Source: Candidatus Methanofastidiosum methylothiophilum (GTDB lineage Archaea > Methanobacteriota_B > Thermococci > Methanofastidiosales > Methanofastidiosaceae). From it: 6,136 nucleotides of DNA. This document shows, piece by piece, positions 1 through 6,104 of this stretch (its first letter is position 1; every line of letters begins with the position of its first letter). The stretch is taken from contig LNGD01000094.1 in NCBI GenBank assembly GCA_001587675.1, forward strand, positions 1 to 6,136, read 5' to 3'. Made by a program: the position numbers and the translations under genes. The notes under the pieces were generated by a model. The model was not told the origin of the DNA, made no database searches, and saw only the letters and a program-made list of their open reading frames with translations.

Positions 1-372
1 TGGAAAGGAAGAGATGAACTTCCAAAAGAATATGAAGATATAGGGCAACCTGTAATCATTCCTGGGGATATGGGGACTGCTTCATATATAATGGTTGGAA
101 TTAAAACTTCTAAAGAAACATTTGGCTCAACTTGCCACGGCGCCGGTAGGGTTTTATCAAGAAGTGCAGCAATCAAAAAATTTAGAGGCGAGGATATAAT
201 AAAGAGGCTTGAGAAGGAGAGGATATACGTGAAGGCTGCATCACCAAAGGTAGTAGCTGAAGAGGCACCTGAAGTTTACAAGGATATCCACAATGTTGTT
301 GATGTCTGTGCGAAAGCTGGTCTTGTAGGTAAAGTCGCAAAACTTAAACCAATCGGAGTTGCTAAAGGATAA
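1..372 (+). CDS. rtcB: RtcB tRNA-splicing/RNA-repair ligase, C-terminal part (5' end outside window)
   Basis: RtcB joins RNA ends carrying a 2',3'-cyclic phosphate or 3'-phosphate to a 5'-OH, using GTP and Mn2+. In archaea it seals tRNA exons after intron removal. The reading frame is open from base 1 and ends at TAA 370-372, leaving 123 residues. Visible family motifs are IPGDMGTASY, then GSTCHGAGRVLSR, which contains the histidine that becomes guanylylated in characterised RtcB. EEAPEVYKDIHNVV follows, and the protein ends in GVAKG, whose near-terminal lysine contacts the guanine in known structures. The family is usually about 480 residues, so roughly three quarters of the gene lies upstream of the window. 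The ATG at base 70 is an internal methionine, since homology continues before it. The gene converges on the beta-CASP nuclease gene with 61 bp between stops. Nothing in the visible part looks damaged. Confidence 0.95.
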   Translation, partial: WKGRDELPKEYEDIGQPVIIPGDMGTASYIMVGIKTSKETFGSTCHGAGRVLSRSAAIKKFRGEDIIKRLEKERIYVKAASPKVVAEEAPEVYKDIHNVVDVCAKAGLVGKVAKLKPIGVAKG

Positions 373-402
373 ATACTTGAAATTATTTGAAATTAGAATA
401 GG

Positions 403-430
403 AAATATATAAAATATAGATTATTTTCTA
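403..430. terminator. Possible terminators in the convergent rtcB / beta-CASP gap
   Basis: The 61-bp gap at 373-433 is almost entirely A+T. On the + strand it carries a short T-rich run (TTATTTTCT, 421-429) after rtcB. On the - strand it reads ATTTTATATATTT (403-415) after the nuclease gene. Archaeal termination depends mainly on U-tracts, so both could serve, but neither run is long and there is no clear hairpin. A 9-base direct repeat TTGAAATTA (377-385 and 387-395) lies just after the rtcB stop; I assign it no role. Confidence 0.3.
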
Positions 431-433
431 TGG

Positions 434-2260
434 TCATTCTTTTATGAATCCCTCGATGCTCTGGTCCCACATCTGGTAGAAGAATGCGGTCGCTTTCTTT
501 ATGGTCTCTTTGTCTGTAGTAAATATACCTGCCTCGAAGTGATCGTAGAAGCTGTCCCTTGTTAAGTCACCTGATGAGATTATAGCCTCACGCTCGTCAG
601 ATATAATGAATCTTGCGTGGCACTCTCTGTTTACCCTTACCTCTGCACCGTTGTTCCTTAGAATCTTGAAGGCTTTCTTGTTTCCAGGCCTTGTTATGTG
701 TCTAAATATAGCCTTCACTTTGACCCCTTTCTTCACACTGTCAATGATGAATGACACAATTGAATCGTCGAGATAGCCTGAGATTAGCAATATTTCTTTA
801 CTATTTTCAATGAGTGATATAGCCCTATTCTTAAAGAGCTTGTCCTGCGGTGTAGTTACAATGAACTCAAAAGGGCATTGAATTGGCGGAACTCTCTCCT
901 CGTATAATAATTTTTGTGCAGGCTTTGACTCCTTTGCAACTTCTTCCTCTCCAAGCTGGTATGATACCTTTGGTTCTGCTATTATACACTCAGTTATCTT
1001 TGAAATCTCCTCGCAAAGCTCTGTAAGCTTCTCTCCTTCCCCATGGTCTAGAAAAACTTTTTTCGGCGGTACACTAAATGCTGAAACATACTCGACTATT
1101 GAAGGGTGGTCTGCATGTGCAGAGAACTCAATCCACTCAACTCTTGCCTTTATCTTTTTAAGATTCCCATCTTCATCTTTAAACTCTCTGAGCCCGTCAA
1201 GTATCTGCCTACCGAATGTGTCTTCCACTTGGTATCCTACAAGAACAAGCGAGTTCCTCTCATCACTTGCCCATGACTTGAAGTAGTCCATCACAGGCCC
1301 TCCGGACATCATACCAGAAGTTGTGACGACTATTATAGGTTCATTCATCTGGATTATCTTTTTCCTGTTCCAGACCTCTCTAAAGATAGGACTTGCGAGG
1401 GGATTATCCTTCTTGAACATATTGAACATTTTCTTGTTCATCCAGTCTGGGTAGTTGTCGTAGATGTCGTTTGCCTTTATTAGCATCCCCTCTATGAATA
1501 TGGGTTGCGTTATCTCTCCACGGTCTCTTGCCTCTTTTAAGAGAATCATTATATTTTGTGCTCTGTCTATAGCAAACACTGGGATTAAGACATTACCATT
1601 CTTCTTTTTAGTTTCTTGGATTACTTTGATTAGCTCTCTTTCTCGCTCCTCCATTGGCCTGTGAACATCCTTCTTCATACCGTATGTTGATTCGATGATT
1701 AGGTAGTCTACCCCAGGTATATTCTTCTTTATCGGATCAAGTGTCTTAACGTCTGAACCTATATCTCCGGTGTATAATAGCCTTCCATACGGGGTGTCAA
1801 GGCAGATCTGAGCGGAACCAAGGATGTGTCCGGCATTATAAAATGTCAGCGCAACGTCATCGTTTATGTATACTTTTTCTTCATAGTTCAAGGTTGTAGC
1901 CCTGTTGATCTCCTTCCTTATATCCTCTTGAAAAAATGGCGGCGTCTCCCCTTCGAGTCCTTGGACCTTGATATAGTCCTTCTGGAGCAGTAGTGCAAGT
2001 TCAAATGTAGGTTTTGTGAAATATATTGGACCGTTATAGCCAATGTGGTAGAGGTAGGGTGCGTAACCAGAGTGATCTAAGTGTGCATGAGAAATTATCA
2101 CAGCTTCAATCGCCGAGATGTCCACATCTGAAAAATCAGGATATGTACCCTCACCCGATAGTTTTATCCCACAATCCAAGATAAATAGTCTTCCATCAAT
2201 ATTAATTTCAACGCAAGATCTTCCGACCTCACCTGCGGATCCAAGCCATCTCACTTTCAT
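434..2260 (-). CDS. Metallo-beta-lactamase/beta-CASP ribonuclease (archaeal CPSF2-like) fused to a PLD-like domain
   Basis: Predicted cytoplasmic zinc-dependent ribonuclease, 608 residues. The MBL fold shows SHAHLDH (58, 60, 62, 63), AGH (145) and TGD (166) as metal ligands. The beta-CASP part follows with E190 (motif A), TTSGMMSGGP (313-322), FSAHADH (H382, motif B) and LDHGE (H406, motif C). There is no N-terminal KH domain, so it resembles archaeal CPSF2 or Ysh1-like proteins rather than KH-bearing aCPSF1. Such proteins usually stop near 420-450 residues. Here a charged linker (about 437-460) leads to a phospholipase D-like domain (about 465-605) with HAR-FIIS-D (548-555) and SSGDLT. That HKD motif has Arg in place of Lys, and the usual beta-CASP 'FAxGRxQE' reads FAIDRAQN (229-236). 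The start is ATG 2260, because the family-typical N-terminus MKVRWLGSAGEVG begins there. The frame stays open to 2428, but that stretch shows no homology I recognise and overlaps the divergent gene. There is no Shine-Dalgarno site, and a TATA box about 25 nt upstream suggests a leaderless mRNA. Confidence 0.9.
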   Translation of the reverse strand: MKVRWLGSAGEVGRSCVEINIDGRLFILDCGIKLSGEGTYPDFSDVDISAIEAVIISHAHLDHSGYAPYLYHIGYNGPIYFTKPTFELALLLQKDYIKVQGLEGETPPFFQEDIRKEINRATTLNYEEKVYINDDVALTFYNAGHILGSAQICLDTPYGRLLYTGDIGSDVKTLDPIKKNIPGVDYLIIESTYGMKKDVHRPMEERERELIKVIQETKKKNGNVLIPVFAIDRAQNIMILLKEARDRGEITQPIFIEGMLIKANDIYDNYPDWMNKKMFNMFKKDNPLASPIFREVWNRKKIIQMNEPIIVVTTSGMMSGGPVMDYFKSWASDERNSLVLVGYQVEDTFGRQILDGLREFKDEDGNLKKIKARVEWIEFSAHADHPSIVEYVSAFSVPPKKVFLDHGEGEKLTELCEEISKITECIIAEPKVSYQLGEEEVAKESKPAQKLLYEERVPPIQCPFEFIVTTPQDKLFKNRAISLIENSKEILLISGYLDDSIVSFIIDSVKKGVKVKAIFRHITRPGNKKAFKILRNNGAEVRVNRECHARFIISDEREAIISSGDLTRDSFYDHFEAGIFTTDKETIKKATAFFYQMWDQSIEGFIKE

Positions 2261-2279
2261 AAGCTTTCGAAGGCGGCAA

Positions 2280-2289
2280 TATTTAAATG
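2280..2289. promoter_or_regulatory. Palindromic TATA box shared by divergent genes
   Basis: ATTTAAAT at 2281-2288 is a perfect palindrome. Read leftward the box is TTTAAATA with an A-rich BRE-like AAAACA before it. Read rightward it is TTTAAATG preceded by GCAATA. Its centre is about 24.5 nt from the nuclease ATG (2260) and 27.5 nt from the uridine phosphorylase ATG (2312). Archaeal TATA centres normally lie about 26 nt from the transcription start. Neither gene has a Shine-Dalgarno site, so both messages are probably leaderless or nearly so. The positions are direct observation; promoter activity is inferred. Confidence 0.6.
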
Positions 2290-2311
2290 TTTTATGAATT
2301 ATTTTTAGATT

Positions 2312-3100
2312 ATGGAAAATCAATATCATATTAAATGTAAAGAAGGGGATATATTCCCATACGTGATTATGCCGGGTGACCCTAATAGAGTTCATTTGAT
2401 TGGAAGTTTTATGGAAGATGTCAAGCAAGTTGCTTCTAATAGAGAGTATACAACTATTTCTGGATTTTACAAAGGAGTAGGAGTAAGTGTTACATCTACA
2501 GGCATTGGCGCACCTTCAACTTCGATAGCAATCGAAGAGCTTTCAAGAATAGGTGCTAAGACTTTGATTAGAGTGGGGAGCACTGGTGCCTTGGACGAGA
2601 AAATTAAATGTGGCGACATGATAATAAATACCGCATCTGTGAGATATGATGGTGCCACTAAAGATTATGTCAATCCATTTTATCCCGCTGTTGCAAGCTA
2701 CGAAGTTACATTAGCTTTAATTGAGGCATGTGAAAAACTTCAGTACAAATACCACATAGGTATAGGTGCTAGCAGGGATACATTTTATGGAGGTCAGGAA
2801 AGACATTCGTTTGGGGATTATCATCAGTCTTTTATGGACAATTTGATAGATGACTTAGAAAGAGCCAACGTGTTAAACTTAGAAATGGAGGCATCAACAG
2901 TCTTTACTCTTTCAAGTTTATTTGGACTTAGAGCAGGTGCAATACTTGCTGTATTTGGCAATAGAAAAACTCAGGAGTTTGAAGTCAAAGGAGAAAAAGA
3001 GGCTTCAATGGCCACACTTGAAGCTATAAAAATATTGTCAGAGTGGGATACTCTTAAAAAAAATAAGAACAAGAGGTATTTCTATCCTTCCTTACTATAA
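2312..3100 (+). CDS. udp: Uridine phosphorylase
   Basis: Cytoplasmic enzyme of pyrimidine salvage: uridine plus phosphate gives uracil and ribose-1-phosphate. The 262 residues are close to the usual length of about 250. Residues matching the E. coli enzyme are H6, G22-D-P-x-R26 and R43 (phosphate site), R87-V-G-S90 (phosphate loop), F158, Q162 and R164 in DTFYGGQERHSF (uracil recognition), E191-M-E193 (ribose) and R218 in GNRKTQE. The Q/R pair favours uridine over purine nucleosides, so this is a uridine phosphorylase rather than a purine nucleoside or MTA phosphorylase. The tail after residue 248 is a lysine-rich extension, KKNKNKRYFYPSLL. The start is ATG 2312; no Shine-Dalgarno site precedes it and a TATA box lies about 27 nt upstream, fitting a leaderless message. 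It is divergent from the beta-CASP nuclease gene with a 51-bp gap, and a tRNA gene follows 50 bp after its stop. Confidence 0.93.
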   Translation: MENQYHIKCKEGDIFPYVIMPGDPNRVHLIGSFMEDVKQVASNREYTTISGFYKGVGVSVTSTGIGAPSTSIAIEELSRIGAKTLIRVGSTGALDEKIKCGDMIINTASVRYDGATKDYVNPFYPAVASYEVTLALIEACEKLQYKYHIGIGASRDTFYGGQERHSFGDYHQSFMDNLIDDLERANVLNLEMEASTVFTLSSLFGLRAGAILAVFGNRKTQEFEVKGEKEASMATLEAIKILSEWDTLKKNKNKRYFYPSLL

Positions 3101-3116
3101 AATTATAGAGTAAATG

Positions 3117-3125
3117 TTTTAAAAA
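3117..3125 (+). promoter_or_regulatory. TATA box (box A) of the tRNA-Thr gene
   Basis: TTTTAAAAA ends 25 nt before the first base of the tRNA, the usual archaeal box A spacing. It lies between the uridine phosphorylase stop and the tRNA, so the tRNA can be transcribed on its own. Confidence 0.6.
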
Positions 3126-3150
3126 GACCCAATTTTATACTATTAATCAT

Positions 3151-3225
3151 GCCGTTGTAGCAAAGCTCGGCCATGCGCTAGACTCGTAATCTAGTTCGAC
3201 GGGGGTTCGAATCCCCCCAACGGCT
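3151..3225 (+). tRNA. tRNA-Thr (anticodon CGU, reads ACG)
   Basis: All four arms can be drawn. The acceptor stem is GCCGTTG (3151-3157) with CAACGGC (3218-3224), and the discriminator is U at 3225, as is usual for archaeal tRNA-Thr. The anticodon stem CTAGA/TCTAG encloses loop CTCGTAA, giving anticodon CGT at 3185-3187. The T-arm is GGGGG-TTCGAAT-CCCCC (3201-3217). The D-arm at 3160-3176 pairs only GCA with TGC; the fourth pair would be A-A. The variable loop TTCGAC is six bases, one more than usual. There is no intron, and CCA is not encoded, so it is added after transcription. The match to threonine identity is strong; the D-arm geometry is a little loose. Confidence 0.95.
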
Positions 3226-3228
3226 TCA

Positions 3229-3238
3229 TATATTTTCT
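3229..3238 (+). terminator. Possible U-tract terminator of the tRNA
   Basis: TATATTTTCT begins three bases after the tRNA discriminator. Short T-runs of this kind end many archaeal tRNA transcripts. The run is brief, so the call is tentative. Confidence 0.35.
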
Positions 3239-3306
3239 GAGTTATGATTTGAAAAAAGAGTTTTAATTAGGGAGATTTAGAGAAAACACACAAAAAGATA
3301 AAAACT

Positions 3307-3315
3307 TTTATAAAA
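3307..3315 (+). promoter_or_regulatory. TATA box of the histidine kinase gene
   Basis: TTTATAAAA follows an A-rich stretch (ACAAAAAGATAAAAAC) that could act as the BRE. Transcription would start near 3335-3340. That is downstream of the TTG at 3323 and about 22-27 nt before the TTG at 3362, which favours the second as the translation start. Confidence 0.5.
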
Positions 3316-3350
3316 TAATCCTTTGATTTATCGAATAAAGCCAAAAAATA

Positions 3351-3361
3351 GAGGATTTAAA
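3351..3361 (+). promoter_or_regulatory. Shine-Dalgarno site deciding the kinase start
   Basis: GAGG (3351-3354) lies seven bases before TTG 3362, a normal spacing for pairing with the 16S rRNA 3' end. The alternative TTG at 3323 is preceded by AT-rich sequence with no such match. Confidence 0.55.
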
Positions 3362-5407
3362 TTGAACCTTCGTAGAAAAAGCAGATTAATTATATCTTTG
3401 ATGATTATATTTTCAACTATTCTAATTTCCATATTTTCTGGACTATTAATGATGGAAAAAACTTATGAGATTGAAAATAACTCTATTACAAAGGAAATTC
3501 AGAAAACAATCAAAATAATTAATTATGAGATCTCAAATCTAGACTCAACTGCAATTGACTGGGCATTCTGGGATGATACTTATTATTATGTGATAGATAA
3601 AAACAATGATTATGTAACTAACAATCTTATGGATAATACTTTTTCTTACCTAGAAATTAATTTTTTTGTTATCTTGGACACTGATGGAAATATAATATTC
3701 AAAAAGGCATATGATTTAATCGAAGGAAAAGAAATAGACTTTCCAAAAGATTTAGAAAATTCAATATCGGATAATGAAACATTTTTAACTACCAAAACTG
3801 ATGGATTTGTGAGAGGAATTCTAAACACCCAAGAAAATTCTGTTATTTTAGTATCTCGCCCTATTTTAAAAAATGATTCAACTGGCCCCATAGTTGGAAC
3901 GCTAATAATTGGCCAGTTTGTAGATTCCAGGAAAGTTACTGAGTTATCTGATATATCCCCCAGTCCTATTAAATTATATAAACTAGATTCTACCGAGGCA
4001 GATCAGATAATAAAAAATTCCCCTAGTGATTTCTTAGATGGTAAAAAAGTGTATTCAATGGCCGTAAATGATTCAAAGATTAATGGTTATTATATTTTGA
4101 AAGATATATATGGGAATCCAGGTCTCCTACTCGAAATCAAATTTTCAAGAGATATATTCTTAGCATCAAAGAAAGCAAGTTTCTACTTGTTAGCAATAAC
4201 CCTATCATCTGGAATTCTTTTTGGATTAGCATTCATCCTAGTACTAGAAAAGGGAATTCTTTCAAAAATTTTTTATCTCGAAAAAGAAGTAAAGGAGATA
4301 TCAACTAAAAAGGATTATTCTTCTAGATTAAAAATTTATGGAGACGACGAGATTGATTCACTTGCTTATAATATAAATGAAATGATTGAAAATATACAAA
4401 AATCATCTATTGTATTAAAAGATAGCGAAGAAAGGTATCGAACCCTGTTTGAAGAATCAATGGATTCAATTTGGGCTACAGAGTTAGATGGAAGAATAAT
4501 AGATGCAAACGAAGCATCGGCAAAATTACTCGATATTCCATTAAATCAACTGATAGGATTAAATATAAGGGATTTCTATGAATTTCCTGAAGATAGAATT
4601 GAATTCCAAAAGAAAGTCGCCGAATTTGGTTCAGTTAAAGAGTACCCCTTAAATTTAATTACTAAAAAAGGACAGAGAATTAATTGCGTTATTTCTTTTT
4701 CAGCTTGGCGGGGCAGTAATGGAGATATTATAGGATACCGTGGAATAGTTCATAACATAACAACTAGAAAATTATATGAGAAACAATTAATAGAATTAAA
4801 CGAAACGCTTAGGATAATAAACAAAATACTAAGGCACGATATACTAAATGACCTCACTATAGTTCTTACTTCAATTGACTTGATGCAAGAGGCCGATGAA
4901 AAATTAAAACAAAAGGCATTAAAAGCCATCAACAAGAGTGTAAATCTTATTGAGCGGATGAGAGAACTTGAACAAACTCTTATCTCCGGATCTCATGTAG
5001 AAAAATATGAGCTCAATGAAGTCATTCAGGAAGTTAAAAAGGAGTATAAAGATATCGAATTTAATGTAAGTGGAAAATGTGAGATCGGCACAGACAATGC
5101 TATATTTTCTGTTTTTGACAACATAATACGAAATGCGGTAATACACGGAAAGACAGATCGAATTGATGTCACAATTAAGGATAAGAAAAACTTATGCGAG
5201 ACCATAATTTCTGACTACGGAAAAGGCATACCTAACGATATGAAAGATAATATTTTTGAAGAAGGGGCAAGTTTTGGTGATAACAAAGGGAGCGGTCTTG
5301 GATTATATATCGTGAAAAAAGTCATCGAAAGATACGGCGGAACAATCGAAGTTGAAGATAATACACCTAGTGGCTCCACATTTATTATTAAAATTAAAAA
5401 ATTATAG
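3362..5407 (+). CDS. Membrane sensor histidine kinase (CHASE4-HAMP-PAS-HisKA-HATPase)
   Basis: Predicted membrane sensor of 681 residues that autophosphorylates on histidine. TM1 is at about 9-30. An extracytoplasmic CHASE4-type domain follows (about 50-260) with its characteristic WAFWDDTYYY (67-76). TM2 is at about 273-296, HAMP at 296-348 and a PAS domain at 355-469 (ERYRTLFEESMDSIW onward). The dimerisation/phosphoacceptor helix contains LRHDILNDL, with H492 the likely phosphorylated residue. The HATPase domain (about 582-681) has the N-box FDNIIRNA (N591), the G1 box DYGKG (618-622) and the G2 box GSGLGL (643-648). All catalytic motifs are present, so the kinase should be active. The start at TTG 3362 rests on the GAGG site and TATA position; TTG 3323 would add 13 residues. 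No receiver or response regulator is in the window, so partner and output are unknown. The CHASE4 ligand is not predictable. The gene is more AT-rich than the nuclease gene. Confidence 0.92.
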   Translation: MNLRRKSRLIISLMIIFSTILISIFSGLLMMEKTYEIENNSITKEIQKTIKIINYEISNLDSTAIDWAFWDDTYYYVIDKNNDYVTNNLMDNTFSYLEINFFVILDTDGNIIFKKAYDLIEGKEIDFPKDLENSISDNETFLTTKTDGFVRGILNTQENSVILVSRPILKNDSTGPIVGTLIIGQFVDSRKVTELSDISPSPIKLYKLDSTEADQIIKNSPSDFLDGKKVYSMAVNDSKINGYYILKDIYGNPGLLLEIKFSRDIFLASKKASFYLLAITLSSGILFGLAFILVLEKGILSKIFYLEKEVKEISTKKDYSSRLKIYGDDEIDSLAYNINEMIENIQKSSIVLKDSEERYRTLFEESMDSIWATELDGRIIDANEASAKLLDIPLNQLIGLNIRDFYEFPEDRIEFQKKVAEFGSVKEYPLNLITKKGQRINCVISFSAWRGSNGDIIGYRGIVHNITTRKLYEKQLIELNETLRIINKILRHDILNDLTIVLTSIDLMQEADEKLKQKALKAINKSVNLIERMRELEQTLISGSHVEKYELNEVIQEVKKEYKDIEFNVSGKCEIGTDNAIFSVFDNIIRNAVIHGKTDRIDVTIKDKKNLCETIISDYGKGIPNDMKDNIFEEGASFGDNKGSGLGLYIVKKVIERYGGTIEVEDNTPSGSTFIIKIKKL

Positions 5408-5414
5408 AAAATCT

Positions 5415-5436
5415 AAATTTCAATTAAATGAAATTT
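5415..5436. terminator. Inverted repeat between convergent stops, possible bidirectional terminator
   Basis: AAATTTCA (5415-5422) and TGAAATTT (5429-5436) are perfect 8-base arms around ATTAAA. The dyad starts just after the kinase stop and covers the stop codon of the phosphatase gene (5424-5426). On the - strand it is followed by a U-rich stretch, complementary to the A-rich bases 5389-5412. On the + strand a weaker pyrimidine-rich run follows (5434-5446). The hairpin is AT-only and so weak; the U-rich flank is the stronger argument. Confidence 0.45.
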
Positions 5437-6077
5437 CCTTTGTTCTTAGAAGCACATTTTAGCTTTCCAGTATTTTCTTTTAATAAGATGCTCAATGTCA
5501 AAATGTACATACCTAATCCTAATCCGCCTATAACGTCTGTTAACCAGTGAACATTCAGATATATCCTTGAAAATCCTATTAATATGACCATAAAAGATGA
5601 AATACTCATAGCGATTACTTTTATAGTACGAGACTCGCTCTTATTCAGAATGAGATATGTCAAAAATCCAAAAAACACCACTGCATCGGCTGTGTGGCCA
5701 CTTGGAAACGCAAAGTCTGTTTTAGATATAATCCCATTTACAGGTCTTGCTCTACTGATTACATCTTTTAGTATAACTATCATTAGGGCATCTGCCAGTA
5801 TAGTCATTGAAAAGAACAAGGCAAATTTGATACAGTATCTTCTCAGGAGAAATAAGGATAATAGTATGGATATTACGATCATAGATATAAGATCAAAAAC
5901 AATCTCAATAAGAATTGATAGCGTTGTTACGAAAGAATTTCTGATTTGAGGGATAACTATATTGACAAATAGATCAATTTTATATAATTTGCCCTCATTT
6001 AATATATCGGCCAATGTTAAGAAAAATATTACTAAAGAAAGTATATTGACAATGAGTATAGTTTTAATTTTTTTCAT
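5424..6077 (-). CDS. PAP2-superfamily membrane phosphatase
   Basis: Integral membrane lipid (pyro)phosphatase of 217 residues. All three signature motifs are intact: KDVISRARP (104-112, KxxxxxxRP), PSGH (125-128) and SRIYLNVHWLTD (170-181, SRxxxxxHxxxD). H177 should form the phospho-enzyme and H128 act as the acid/base. About six hydrophobic segments (near 5-24, 55-77, 83-103, 131-146, 153-169, 183-199) match the usual six-helix topology. Likely substrates are isoprenoid (dolichyl-type) pyrophosphates or lipid phosphates; the sequence does not choose among them. ATG 6077 opens with the basic MKKIK before the first helix. The frame is open upstream to the window edge but holds no ATG, GTG or TTG there. 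No Shine-Dalgarno site is visible. The gene converges on the kinase gene with 16 bp between stops, so the two are not an operon. Confidence 0.9.
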   Translation of the reverse strand: MKKIKTILIVNILSLVIFFLTLADILNEGKLYKIDLFVNIVIPQIRNSFVTTLSILIEIVFDLISMIVISILLSLFLLRRYCIKFALFFSMTILADALMIVILKDVISRARPVNGIISKTDFAFPSGHTADAVVFFGFLTYLILNKSESRTIKVIAMSISSFMVILIGFSRIYLNVHWLTDVIGGLGLGMYILTLSILLKENTGKLKCASKNKGNFI

Positions 6078-6104
6078 AATTGTAGACTTATTAAGAAAAT
6101 AAAA

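Noticed and set aside
2261..2428. Extension of the beta-CASP reading frame upstream by 56 codons to an ATG at 2428
   Set aside because: The extension overlaps the divergent uridine phosphorylase gene, runs through the TATA box, and shows no family similarity, while the family's typical N-terminus begins at ATG 2260.
3095..3108. CTATAA-AA-TTATAG as a hairpin terminator after uridine phosphorylase
   Set aside because: The loop would be only two bases, the arms are AT-only, and no T-run follows directly; such pairing is expected by chance in this sequence.
3200..3225. tRNA 3' end as an integration (att) site
   Set aside because: No second copy of the tRNA 3' end and no integrase gene is found in the window.
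3226..3300. Possible C/D box small RNA after the tRNA, suggested by TTATGAT and CTGA
   Set aside because: The C box does not match RUGAUGA, the CTGA lies before rather than after it, and no D'/C' pair is present.
5584..5949. A 121-codon open frame on the + strand inside the PAP2 gene
   Set aside because: It is antisense to a gene with all three PAP2 motifs, and its translation shows no recognisable domain.
3362..6077. Kinase and PAP2 phosphatase as a sensor/lipid-signalling pair
   Set aside because: The genes are convergent, so they cannot share a transcript, and nothing in either protein points to the other.
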